Positions 41,848 to 50,107 of a stretch of DNA of 64,000 bases are shown piece by piece (positions within the stretch are counted from its first letter, which is position 1; each line of letters begins with the position of its first letter). Where the stretch lies: assembly GCF_013409865.1 (NCBI RefSeq), contig NZ_JACCBM010000001.1:248001-312000 (forward strand), given 5' to 3'. Made by a program: the position numbers and the translations under genes. Source of the stretch: Herbiconiux flava (lineage in GTDB: Bacteria; Actinomycetota; Actinomycetes; Actinomycetales; Microbacteriaceae). Under the pieces are notes generated by a model, which was not told the origin of the DNA, did not search any database, and was given only the letters and a program-made list of their open reading frames with translations.

Positions 41848-41914
41848 CGAGTCGCGCCGAACGGCGACCATATGGCGCGAGTCGAGCCCGCGAGCGACAA
41901 TTCGCCGCGACTCG
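41848..41914. repeat. Intergenic GAGTCGCG-type inverted repeat, copy B
   Basis: CGAGTCGCGCCGAA (41848-41861) and inverted TTCGCCGCGACTCG (41901-41914) match at 13 of 14 positions. A third related piece, GGCGCGAGTCG, lies between, next to the palindrome CCATATGG. Related to copy A (10885-10954); both lie between convergent genes. Confidence 0.72.
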
Positions 41915-41928
41915 AACGCCCTCGCCGG

Positions 41929-42852
41929 TCAGCCCAGCTGCGGGACGATCTCGCGGGCGATGAAGTCGAGGTGATCGAGGTCGGCCAGGTCGAGCACCTG
42001 CAGATAGACGCGGGTGACCCCCTCGGCGCGGAGGGCGCCGAGCTTGTCGACGACCTCGGCGGCCGACCCGGCCAGCCCGTTCTCGCGCAGCTCCGCGGGC
42101 TCGCGCCCGATCGCCGCGGCCCGCGCGTGGAACTCCGCCTCCGAGGACCCCGTCGCCACCACGAGCGCCGCCGAGTAGACGAGGGACTCGGGGTCGCGCC
42201 CGATCGACTCGCACGCCGACCGCACGCCGGCGATGAGCTCCGGCGTCGTGCCCGGGTCGGGGAACGGGATGTTGAACTCGGTCGCGAAGCGGGCGGCGAG
42301 CAGCGGTGTGCGCTTCGCACCCTTGCCGCCGACGATCACGGGAACCGGCGACTGCACCGGCTTCGGCAGCGCGGGCGAGTCCTCGAGCGTGTAGTGGTCC
42401 CCCGAGAACGAGTACGTCGAACCGGCCGGGGTCGACCAGAGCCCGGTCACGATCTCGAGCTGCTCCTCGAGCAGGTCGAACCGCTTCGGCGGGAACGGGA
42501 TGCCGTATGCCCGGTGCTCCTCGGCGAACCACCCGGTGCCGAGCCCCAGCTCGGCCCGTCCGCCCGACATGGCGTCGACCTGCGCGACCTGGATCGCGAG
42601 GATGCCCGGATACCGGTACGTCACGCTCGACACCAGTGTGCCGAGCCGGATGCGGCTGGTCTCGCGGGCGAGGCCGGCCAGCGTCGTCCAGGCGTCGGTC
42701 GGCCCGTAGCCCGGGTCGCCGTCGCCCATCCGGAGGTAGTGGTCGGAGCGGAAGAACGCGTCGAAGCCGAGCTCCTCCGTCGCCTTGGCGACGGCCAGGA
42801 GCTCGTCGTAGCTCGCACCCTGCTGCGGTTCGGTGAAGATTCTGAAGTCCAC
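41929..42852 (-). CDS. LLM class F420-dependent oxidoreductase
   Basis: 307 residues, luciferase-like barrel. Opening 'FRIFTEPQQGASYDELLAVA', 'FFRSDHYLRMGDGDPGYGPT', 'ETSRIRLGTLVSSVTYRYPG', 'MSGGRAELGLGTGWFAEEHR' and 'PVIVGGKGAKRTPLLAARFA' match the TIGR03560-like F420 subgroup. The coenzyme choice (F420 rather than FMN) is inferred from the pattern and from the actinobacterial context. Substrate unknown. GTG 42852 has TAGGCT 6 bases upstream (leaderless). Confidence 0.9.
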   Translation of the reverse strand: MDFRIFTEPQQGASYDELLAVAKATEELGFDAFFRSDHYLRMGDGDPGYGPTDAWTTLAGLARETSRIRLGTLVSSVTYRYPGILAIQVAQVDAMSGGRAELGLGTGWFAEEHRAYGIPFPPKRFDLLEEQLEIVTGLWSTPAGSTYSFSGDHYTLEDSPALPKPVQSPVPVIVGGKGAKRTPLLAARFATEFNIPFPDPGTTPELIAGVRSACESIGRDPESLVYSAALVVATGSSEAEFHARAAAIGREPAELRENGLAGSAAEVVDKLGALRAEGVTRVYLQVLDLADLDHLDFIAREIVPQLG

Positions 42853-42858
42853 GGAACC

Positions 42859-42864
42859 AGCCTA
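42859..42864 (-). promoter_or_regulatory. -10 box of the LLM oxidoreductase gene (leaderless start)
   Basis: TAGGCT on the minus strand followed by 6 bases (GGTTCC) and GTG 42852; same arrangement as the ECF ATPase gene. Confidence 0.65.
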
Positions 42865-42929
42865 GGCGCGCATCCGTCGCTCTGGACCGTTCGCGCAGCC
42901 CGCCGCCGCCCAGGTCAGCGTCGCCGAGG

Positions 42930-44174
42930 TCAGCGTCGCCGCGGCCCCGTCGCGCGCAGGGCCCCGAGCAGCCCCGCGACCGCGAACACCAGGGTGGCGC
43001 CCAGCACGACCGCGATCGGCAGTGTCCAGGCGCCGGTGGCGTCGTGCACCGCTCCGACGAGGGCGGGCGCGGTCGCGCCGAGCGCGTAGCCGACGCCCTG
43101 CACCATCGCCGAGAGCCGCCGCGCGTGGGTGCCGGTCAGCGAGAGCTGCACGACGAGCATGAACACGATCGTGATGCCGCCGCCCTGCGCGACGCCGCCG
43201 AGGAAGCCCCACGCGAGCCACGCATCCGGGGCGAGCATCAGCCCGAGCGGGAAGGTCACCCAGAGCACAGCCACCCCGATGAAGGTGCGCGGGATGCCCA
43301 GCCGCTGTGCGAGCAGGGGCACGCCGAGGGCCCCCACGACGGCCGCGATCTGGAAGATCGACGAACTGGTGCCCGCGGCGGCGGCCGAGTATCCGACCTC
43401 TTGCTGCAGGATGCTCGGGAACCACGCGGTCAGCCCGTAGTACGAGAAGGCCTGCCCCGCGAAGGCCAGCGCGAGCAGCACCGCCGAGAGGTTGCGCCAG
43501 GTGCGCGGCTCGGGCGGCGCGATCGGGATGCCGCGGGTGTCGACGGCGACCGTGTCGACCGCGCCGGTCTCGACCGCCGGCTTCAGCGGCCCCCATCTCA
43601 CGGCGGCCCGCGGCCCGACCGCGACCAGCCAGAACACGGCGGCGATGACGACGAAGCCGGTCCAGGCGAGGAGGGCGCCGCGCCAGCCGAAGGCCGCCGA
43701 GAGCGGCACGGTGCCGAGCGAGGTGATCATCGAGCTGACGTTCATCGCCGAGGTGTACGCGCCGGTGACGATGCCCACGCGGGCGGTCGGCACGTCGCGG
43801 CGGATGATCACCGGGATCACCACGTTGCCGATGGTGATGAAGGCACCCATGATGATCGTGCCGGTGAAGGTCGCCTCGGCACCGCCCGCCGACCGCACGA
43901 TCGAGCCGATGCCCACACCGAGGATCGCCACGGTGGTCGCGAGGTTCGCCCCCGCCCGGCCGATGAACACCGACGCGAACGGTGTGACGAGCGCGAAGCA
44001 GAGCACCGGCAGGCTGGTCAGCAGCCCGGCCTGGGCCGCGTTCAACGCGAGGTCGCCGCTGATCTCGGGAGTGATCGGCGCGACGGCCACGATCGGCCCG
44101 CGAAGGATGAACCCGATCGCGACGATCCCGGTGACGAGCAGCCAGGGGAAGCCGGAGCGCACTGAACGGGTCAT
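42930..44174 (-). CDS. MFS transporter, CynX/NimT type
   Basis: 414 residues, twelve membrane segments. Begins 'WLLVTGIVAIGFILRGPIVA', a CynX-like first helix ('n.R..i..v.p'), and has 'SMITSLGTVPLSAAFGWRGA' in helix 5. The family exports or imports cyanate, nitroimidazole-like compounds and other small molecules; the substrate is unknown. I place the start at ATG 44174 because TAGCAT (44182-44187 on the minus strand) lies 7 bases upstream; the ATG at 44183 falls inside that -10 box and is thus rejected. Confidence 0.88.
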   Translation of the reverse strand: MTRSVRSGFPWLLVTGIVAIGFILRGPIVAVAPITPEISGDLALNAAQAGLLTSLPVLCFALVTPFASVFIGRAGANLATTVAILGVGIGSIVRSAGGAEATFTGTIIMGAFITIGNVVIPVIIRRDVPTARVGIVTGAYTSAMNVSSMITSLGTVPLSAAFGWRGALLAWTGFVVIAAVFWLVAVGPRAAVRWGPLKPAVETGAVDTVAVDTRGIPIAPPEPRTWRNLSAVLLALAFAGQAFSYYGLTAWFPSILQQEVGYSAAAAGTSSSIFQIAAVVGALGVPLLAQRLGIPRTFIGVAVLWVTFPLGLMLAPDAWLAWGFLGGVAQGGGITIVFMLVVQLSLTGTHARRLSAMVQGVGYALGATAPALVGAVHDATGAWTLPIAVVLGATLVFAVAGLLGALRATGPRRR

Positions 44175-44181
44175 CCCGACC

Positions 44182-44187
44182 ATGCTA
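44182..44187 (-). promoter_or_regulatory. -10 box of the MFS gene (leaderless start)
   Basis: TAGCAT followed by 7 bases and ATG 44174. Decides the start over the upstream ATG, which it overlaps. Confidence 0.55.
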
Positions 44188-44252
44188 CGCGCGCCGCGGC
44201 GGCCCGCCCGCCCGACGGTCGAGGGCAGGGCGAGCGGATGCGCGGCCCGGCG

Positions 44253-46310
44253 CTACGCGGTCACCGCCCGTGCCCGCTGCGGCACGATCCAGCCGATCGT
44301 GTCGGGTCGCCGGCGCCGGGCGAGGGCCGCCTGCGACAGTGCGAGGCTGAGCAGCAGCATCACGACCATGACCACCGCGGCCGAGAGCACGGTGCCCGCC
44401 GACCCCCCGGTGAGGATCGCCTGGATGCCGGCCACCGCGTAGCTCAGTGGCGTCACGGCGCTGATCGCCTGGAACGGCGGCGAGAGGATCTCGACCGGGT
44501 ACAGCCCACCCGTCGACGCCAGCTGCAGGGCCAGCAGCACGAGCGAGATCACGGATCCGATGCGGCCGAACGCGGTGCTCAGGAGCTGGTGGAAGGCCGT
44601 GAAGGCCAGCGCGACCAGCAGCGAGAACCCGAGGGTCGCCGGGAACGACGCCCACTCGACACCGAGGGCGATGTGGATGAACAGCACCACGATCAGCGTC
44701 TGCGCAGCGGCGAGCCCGCCGGCGATCGCGAAGGTGCGACGCGTGAGCCGCCCGGTCGGCACCGACGACGCCAGCACCTGCCGCGAGAACGGCCGCAGCC
44801 AGAGGAACAGGGCGAGCGCGCCGATCCACAGGGCGGTCGGGAGCAGGATGGTCGACACGACCTGCCCGATGCTGTTCACCTGGTTCGCGGTCGACACGTC
44901 GACGTCCACGGGCGCCGCGGCGACCTTGGCGGCCGCCTCCGAGTCGCTCGGCGCCTGATCGGTCAGCTGCGTCGCCCCGGTGCTGAGCCCGCTCGACAGC
45001 TCCTCGGCCCCGTCGCCCAGCTGCGTCGCGCCGCTCGCGAGCTGCTCGGCCCCCGGCACGGTCTGCGCCACCCCGTCCGACAGCTGGCCCACGCCGCTGG
45101 CGAGCTCGGCAGCGCCCGGCGCGGTCTGCGCGAGCCCGGCCGAGAGCTGGTTCACGCCGTCGGCGAGGCCTGAGGCGCCGGTCGCGAGGGCCGGGCCGCC
45201 GGCCGCCAGCTGGGAAACTCCGGCGTCGAGCTCGTCGATGCCCGTCTCCAGGCCGGGGAGACCGGCACCGACCGCCGCGATCTGCGGCGTGTAGGCATCG
45301 ATCCCACCCAGGGTCCCGGAGAGCGCGGTGAGCTGCTTGGACACGTATGCGGGCACGGTCGGATCGCCATTCACCTGGTTGAGCAACGCCGTGGCGAGCT
45401 GGTTCGATCCGGTCACTCCGCCGGTGTAAGCGGTGAAGAGCGGCGCGGCCTGCCCGAGCCCGTCCGTCTTCGTCGACAGTTCCGTCACGCCCGCCGAGAC
45501 CCCGGAGACCCCCGCGGTGAACTGCCCTACCCCCGAGCTGAACTCCGTCGCCCCGCTCGCAGCGGTGGCCGCCCCCGTCGACAGCTGCCCGAGCCCGTCC
45601 GACAGCTGCGTCGCCCCGGTCGCCGCCGAAGCGGCGCCGGTCGAGAGCTGGTTCAGGCCGTCGGCGAGCTGCGTGGCGCCCGAGGCGAGGCCGTCGGCGC
45701 CCGTGCCGAGCTGGGAGGCGCCCGAGGCGGCGTCGGAGAGGCTCGTGCCGAGCGTGCCGAAGCTCGTGTAGACGCCGTTCACGACCTGCGCCGTGACGGT
45801 CTGGCCGAAGCCGGCCTGCACCGCCGAGGCGACGGTCGAGGCGAGGATGCCCGAGAGGTAGCCGTGCGAGTCGTCGGTCTGGATGTCGATCAGCCCGGCC
45901 TTCGGGTCGGGCGTCGCGAGAGTGTTGAGGGTGGCCGAGAAGTCCTCGGGGATGGTCAGCACCGCGTAGTAGGTGCCGTCCTTGAGCCCCTCCTCCGCCT
46001 GCTCCGAGTTGGTCAGCTCCCAGCCGAAGCCGCTCTCCCCCGGCCCGGTGAGCTCGGTGACGAGCCCGCGACCGGCGAAGTTCACCGACTCGGTGCCGTC
46101 GGCAGCGGTGGTCGTGACCAGCTTGTCGTTGTTCACGATCGCCGCCGGCACCTGCGTGAGGTTCGTGTCGGCGTTCGAGAGGGCTCCCGCGAACAGTCCG
46201 TTGACCGCGAGCGGGGTGAGCGCCACCGCGACGGCCGCGAGCACGATCAGGGCGATGCGGGTGCGCCGCTTCGCGCGGGGTGTTGGGGTGGCGGAGGTCG
46301 AGGTGCTCAT
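44253..46310 (-). CDS. YhgE/Pip domain membrane protein
   Basis: 685 residues. One N-terminal membrane segment ('ALIVLAAVAVALTPLAVNGL'), a large extracellular part and five C-terminal segments starting 'TILLPTALWIGALALFLWLR'. The extracellular part begins with the Pip-like 'VPAAIVNNDKLV' and 'YYAVLTIPEDFSATL', then many repeats of the pattern 'GAxQLxxGLxQLSxG' that form a long helical stalk. The family includes phage-infection protein Pip and the ESX/type VII-associated YueB, and its C-terminal part resembles ABC-2 permeases. It overlaps the MMPL gene by 4 bases. No ABC ATPase gene adjoins it, but the MMPL protein carries a degenerate one. Confidence 0.92.
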   Translation of the reverse strand: MSTSTSATPTPRAKRRTRIALIVLAAVAVALTPLAVNGLFAGALSNADTNLTQVPAAIVNNDKLVTTTAADGTESVNFAGRGLVTELTGPGESGFGWELTNSEQAEEGLKDGTYYAVLTIPEDFSATLNTLATPDPKAGLIDIQTDDSHGYLSGILASTVASAVQAGFGQTVTAQVVNGVYTSFGTLGTSLSDAASGASQLGTGADGLASGATQLADGLNQLSTGAASAATGATQLSDGLGQLSTGAATAASGATEFSSGVGQFTAGVSGVSAGVTELSTKTDGLGQAAPLFTAYTGGVTGSNQLATALLNQVNGDPTVPAYVSKQLTALSGTLGGIDAYTPQIAAVGAGLPGLETGIDELDAGVSQLAAGGPALATGASGLADGVNQLSAGLAQTAPGAAELASGVGQLSDGVAQTVPGAEQLASGATQLGDGAEELSSGLSTGATQLTDQAPSDSEAAAKVAAAPVDVDVSTANQVNSIGQVVSTILLPTALWIGALALFLWLRPFSRQVLASSVPTGRLTRRTFAIAGGLAAAQTLIVVLFIHIALGVEWASFPATLGFSLLVALAFTAFHQLLSTAFGRIGSVISLVLLALQLASTGGLYPVEILSPPFQAISAVTPLSYAVAGIQAILTGGSAGTVLSAAVVMVVMLLLSLALSQAALARRRRPDTIGWIVPQRARAVTA

Positions 46311-49300
46311 CGCGAGAGTCCTTTCGCGGCCGGGGCCGGGTTCGCGGAGGCGGTGCCGAGGGAGGAGGGGGAGGGCGGTGAGCCCAGGTCGATGCGGCCG
46401 AGCATCCGGTCGCCGAGGGCTGTGCCGACACTCGAGGCGTGTGCGGCGGGGGCGGCCGAGAGGCCCAGCAGCAGGGTGGTGCCCGGGTCGGCGATGCCCG
46501 CGACGGCGGCCACGAAGGCGGTGCCCGACGGATGCGCGAACTCCCCGTCGCCCGCGTCGACGACCACGAGCGGCGCACCGTCGGCCACGCCGAGGGCGAC
46601 CGTGACCAGCGAGAGCGCGAGCGGCGACAGCTCGCCGAGTGTGCGGTGCACGTCGATCGGCGCCTCGCCGCGGCCGGCCGCCGCGAGCGAGGAGTTGACC
46701 CGCCCGACGAGGCGCGAGGCCGCGTGCTTGTCGCGACGGAACCACGGAGAGCCGAGAGCGAGGCGCTCGTTCAGGGCGTCGCCGACGGTGACGGTGGAGT
46801 CGAGCCGGCGCGAGTCGAGGTCGACCAGCGTGACCCGGCGGGCCACGTCGCCGCTCTCGGAGGGCAGACCGTGGCCGAGCACCTGCAGTCGGCCCCCCGA
46901 GGGGGCGATGCGTCCGGCGATCGCCGCACCGACCAGGCGCCGCGCGGCGGTGTCGCCGGTGACGACGGTGAGGCTGCCGGCCTCGACCGAGAAGGTGTGC
47001 GGGCCACCGGCCCCGTCGATCTCCAGCGAATCGGCGTCGACCGCCGCCGACTGCGTCGACGCCCAGGACGCCTCGTCGAGGTGCTCGCGCAGGCTCTCGC
47101 CCTCGACGTCGACGTTCGGCAGGATGCGCCCGAGCCACTTCGGCAGGTACCAGGCGTGCCGGCCGAGCAGGGTCATCACGGCCGGGACGAGCGTCATGCG
47201 CACGAGGAACGCGTCGACGAAGACACCGACGGCGAGCGCCAGGGCGATGGCCTTGATCGGCCCCTCCCCCTCGGGCACGAAGGCGAAGAAGACGAAGAAC
47301 ATGATCAGCGCGGCCGCGGTGACGACGCGCGCCCCGTTCTGGAAGCCGATCCGAACGGCCCGGCGGGCGTCCCCTGTCTTGACGAACTCCTCGCGCATGC
47401 CCGAGACGAGGAACACCTCGTAGTCCATGGCGAGCCCGAACAGGATGGCCATCAGGAGGATCGGCAGGAAGCTGATGATCGGTCCGGTCGACTCGACGTT
47501 CAGCAGATCGGCCGCGAAGCCGTCCTGGAACACCGCGACCGTGACGCCGAACGACGCCCCCACCGTGAGCAGGAAGCCGAGGGCCGCCTTGATCGGCACC
47601 GCGATCGAACGGAACACCATGGCCAGCAGGATGATCGACAGCCCCACCACCAGCACCCCGAACGGCAGCAGCGCGTTGGTCAGCTGCGTCGAGACGTCGA
47701 TCGCGACCGCGGTCTGGCCGCTGACGGTGATCGGCACGTCGTACTGATCCTCGATCTCGCCCTTCAGGTCGCGCAGCCGCTGCACGAGCTCCTTGGTCTC
47801 GGGCGAGTCGGGCGCTGTCGTCGGCACGACCTGGAAGATCGCGGTGTCGAGCGTCTCGTCGGGCAGGCCCTGGCCCACCGAGGCGACGCCGTCGACGGCC
47901 TCGAGATCCGAGCGGATGCCCGCGAGGTCGTTCTGGATGTCGGTGGTCTGCGTGATGTCGGCCACCACCACGACGGTGCCGTTGCTGCCCTCGCCGAACT
48001 TCTCGGCGATGGTGTCGTAGGCCGTGCGGGTGGTCGAGCCCTCGGGCTGCGAGGCCGCGGTCGGCAGGTTGAGGTCGAGGCTCGCGGCCGGGATCGACGC
48101 AGCCCCGAGCAGCCCCACGACGAGCACGATGAACACGATCGGCGCCTTCATCACGAGGGCCACCCAGCGCCCGCCGAGCGAAGGCCCGGCGCGCTTGACT
48201 GCCGGTGCCGGTGCCGACGGCGGGGCGTCGCCCGAGCTGTTCGAGACGGGGGCTCCGGATGCGCGTTCCCCAGCATCCTCGTGGTCGTGCTCGTTGGCGG
48301 CGATCGCCCTCCGGGCCGCCCTCGACCCGGCCTTGGGCACGAGCTTGCCGCGGGCGATCCCCATGATCGCCGGCAGCAGCGTCATGGCGATGCAGACCGC
48401 CGCGAGCACGGCGAACGCGGCGGCGACGCCCATCACCGACAGGAACGGGATGCCGACGACCAGCAGGCCGAGCAGCGCGATGATGACGGTCAGACCGGCG
48501 AACACGACGGCGGCGCCGGCGGTGGCGACGGAGCGCGCGGCCGACTCCTCCGGATCCATCCCGAGCGCGAGCTGCGTGCGGTGCCGGGACAGGATGAACA
48601 GGGCGTAGTCGATGCCGACCGCCAGCCCGATCATCACCGCCAGCGTCGGCGCGGTGCTCGAGACGGTGGTGAAGGCGGCGGCCAGCGTGATGCCGCCCAT
48701 GGCGACGCCCACGCCGATCAGGGCCGAGAGCAGCGGCAGGCCGGCTGTCAGCAGCGAGCCGAAGGTGACCAGCAGCACGACGAAGGCGAACACGACGCCG
48801 AACACCTCGGTGATCGTGAGGCCGAACCCGGTCGACTGGAACACCTCGCCGGTGTACGAGACGGTCAAGCCCTCGTCGACGAGCTTCTGCCCGGCGTCCT
48901 CGAGCGCGTCGAGCGAGGAGTCCTCCACATCGGTGGCCGGGCCGTCGAACTGCACCTTGATCAGGGCTGTCGTGCCGTCCTCGGAGATCGCGTCGGTGGC
49001 GTACTCGGAGTACGGCGAGACGACGCTCGCGACCTGGTCGAGGTCGGTGATGCCGTCGGCGACGTCGGAGATCTCCTGCTTCACCGGGTCGTCGTTCACG
49101 TTCTGACCGTCGGGGGCCGAGACGACCATCGTCGCGCCCGCTCCCGCCGCCTGGGGGAAGAGGGTGTCGAGCTTGTCGATCGCCTGCTGCGACTCGGTGC
49201 CCGGGATGGTGAAGCTCTCCTGGGTCTGGCCGCCGAGGGCGAGACCGCCGCCGAGGATCGCGCCGAGCACGAGCACCCAGCCGATCACGACGTACCAGGC

Positions 49301-49345
49301 GCGACGGTAGGCGAAGCGGCCGATGCGGTAGAGCAGTGTTGCCAC
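46307..49345 (-). CDS. MMPL family transporter with C-terminal degenerate ABC ATPase-like domain
   Basis: 1012 residues from GTG 49345 (GAGGAG 7 bases upstream). Residues 1 to about 750 are a standard MMPL/RND-type exporter with twelve membrane segments in two halves; each half has the Asp-Tyr motif ('GIDYALFILSRHR' and 'AMDYEVFLVSGMREE') used for proton coupling. The last 240 residues look like an ABC nucleotide-binding domain: 'VEAGSLTVVTGDTAARRLVG' in the P-loop place lacks GxxGxGKST, 'LGELSPLALSLVTVALGV' replaces the LSGGQ signature and 'LVVVDAGDGE' the Walker B DEP. ATP use is therefore unlikely. The protein should export lipids or hydrophobic drugs; the next gene encodes YhgE/Pip, whose family usually has its own ATPase. 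Confidence 0.92.
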   Translation of the reverse strand: MATLLYRIGRFAYRRAWYVVIGWVLVLGAILGGGLALGGQTQESFTIPGTESQQAIDKLDTLFPQAAGAGATMVVSAPDGQNVNDDPVKQEISDVADGITDLDQVASVVSPYSEYATDAISEDGTTALIKVQFDGPATDVEDSSLDALEDAGQKLVDEGLTVSYTGEVFQSTGFGLTITEVFGVVFAFVVLLVTFGSLLTAGLPLLSALIGVGVAMGGITLAAAFTTVSSTAPTLAVMIGLAVGIDYALFILSRHRTQLALGMDPEESAARSVATAGAAVVFAGLTVIIALLGLLVVGIPFLSVMGVAAAFAVLAAVCIAMTLLPAIMGIARGKLVPKAGSRAARRAIAANEHDHEDAGERASGAPVSNSSGDAPPSAPAPAVKRAGPSLGGRWVALVMKAPIVFIVLVVGLLGAASIPAASLDLNLPTAASQPEGSTTRTAYDTIAEKFGEGSNGTVVVVADITQTTDIQNDLAGIRSDLEAVDGVASVGQGLPDETLDTAIFQVVPTTAPDSPETKELVQRLRDLKGEIEDQYDVPITVSGQTAVAIDVSTQLTNALLPFGVLVVGLSIILLAMVFRSIAVPIKAALGFLLTVGASFGVTVAVFQDGFAADLLNVESTGPIISFLPILLMAILFGLAMDYEVFLVSGMREEFVKTGDARRAVRIGFQNGARVVTAAALIMFFVFFAFVPEGEGPIKAIALALAVGVFVDAFLVRMTLVPAVMTLLGRHAWYLPKWLGRILPNVDVEGESLREHLDEASWASTQSAAVDADSLEIDGAGGPHTFSVEAGSLTVVTGDTAARRLVGAAIAGRIAPSGGRLQVLGHGLPSESGDVARRVTLVDLDSRRLDSTVTVGDALNERLALGSPWFRRDKHAASRLVGRVNSSLAAAGRGEAPIDVHRTLGELSPLALSLVTVALGVADGAPLVVVDAGDGEFAHPSGTAFVAAVAGIADPGTTLLLGLSAAPAAHASSVGTALGDRMLGRIDLGSPPSPSSLGTASANPAPAAKGLSR

Positions 49346-49407
49346 GGGAGGGCTCCTCGGGTCAGCGGGTCGGTGATGAAGCGGTGCGGCGGGTGCAGCA
49401 GGTGCGG

Positions 49408-49989
49408 TCAGCGGGTCAGCGGGGTGATGAGCTCGGTGACGACGTCGATGAGGGCCTCCCTGACCTCGTCGACGTCTTCGATCTCGGCGACGCTCGGTCG
49501 TGAGGCGACCATCACGTACGCGGCTCCGGCGAGGGCGACACCCAGACGGATGCGCTGCGCCGGGGTGGGCAGGCCGACCATGAACGACTCGCCGATGCGG
49601 TCGATCAGGCCGCGGGCCTCGTCGATCACCACGATGTCGGACAGGGTCTGGCCCTGGTTGATGATGATGTGCGCGGCGAGGCGGTGCTCGAGCAGCAGGT
49701 CGATGAACTCGGTGACGAAGCCGTCGCGGCGGTCGTCGGCCATCAGCTTCTCGACGATGGAGTCGAGGAACAGCGAGAGCTGCTCGACGGCGGGACGGAG
49801 AGCCGCGTCGAAGAGCGACTCCTTCGAGCCGAAGTGGTAGAGCACGCTCGACTTCGAGTAGCCCGCCGCGTCGGCGATCTGCTGCAGGCTCGTGCCGGCG
49901 TAGCCGTTCTCGGCGAACATCTGCAGGGCGATGCCGCGCAGCTCGGCGCCGACGTCGTTCTGCACGCGCGCGATGGGCTGGATGGGCAT
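49408..49989 (-). CDS. TetR family regulator of the MMPL-YhgE operon
   Basis: 193 residues. Helix-turn-helix: 'AELRGIALQMFAENGYAGTS', 'LQQIADAAGYSKSSVLYHFG', 'SKESLFDAAL'. The ligand domain is typical for regulators of efflux genes. The gene is directly upstream of the MMPL and YhgE genes on the same strand, 62 bases apart, and has palindromic sites in front of its own start, so it probably represses the whole unit until a ligand (perhaps an exported lipid or drug) releases it. GATACT lies 9 bases before ATG 49989. Confidence 0.92.
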   Translation of the reverse strand: MPIQPIARVQNDVGAELRGIALQMFAENGYAGTSLQQIADAAGYSKSSVLYHFGSKESLFDAALRPAVEQLSLFLDSIVEKLMADDRRDGFVTEFIDLLLEHRLAAHIIINQGQTLSDIVVIDEARGLIDRIGESFMVGLPTPAQRIRLGVALAGAAYVMVASRPSVAEIEDVDEVREALIDVVTELITPLTR

Positions 49990-50004
49990 GACCTCGAGAG
50001 TATC

Positions 50005-50040
50005 CTGACCGATCGGTCAGTGCCTGCACGATCGGTCAGA
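50005..50040. promoter_or_regulatory. TetR operator pair upstream of the MMPL-YhgE operon
   Basis: CTGACCGATCGGTCAG (50005-50020) is a perfect 16-bp palindrome right next to the -10 box GATACT (49999-50004). A second, imperfect copy, ACGATCGGTCAG, lies at 50028-50039. The GACCGATCGGTC type is common for TetR operators. Binding here would cover the -35 region and block transcription. Confidence 0.8.
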
Positions 50041-50107
50041 TTGCCGGTCTCCTTCCAGCTTCGCCCCCGCGCCCCGCCCGGACGAGTGAGGCGCCGACCC
50101 GGCCCGC

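Noticed and set aside
46439..49840. A 3.4-kb open frame on the plus strand, antisense to the MMPL gene
   Set aside because: It is the mirror of a strong coding frame in high-GC DNA. Its translation is rich in Arg, Gly, Asp and His without domains, whereas the minus strand encodes a complete MMPL protein.
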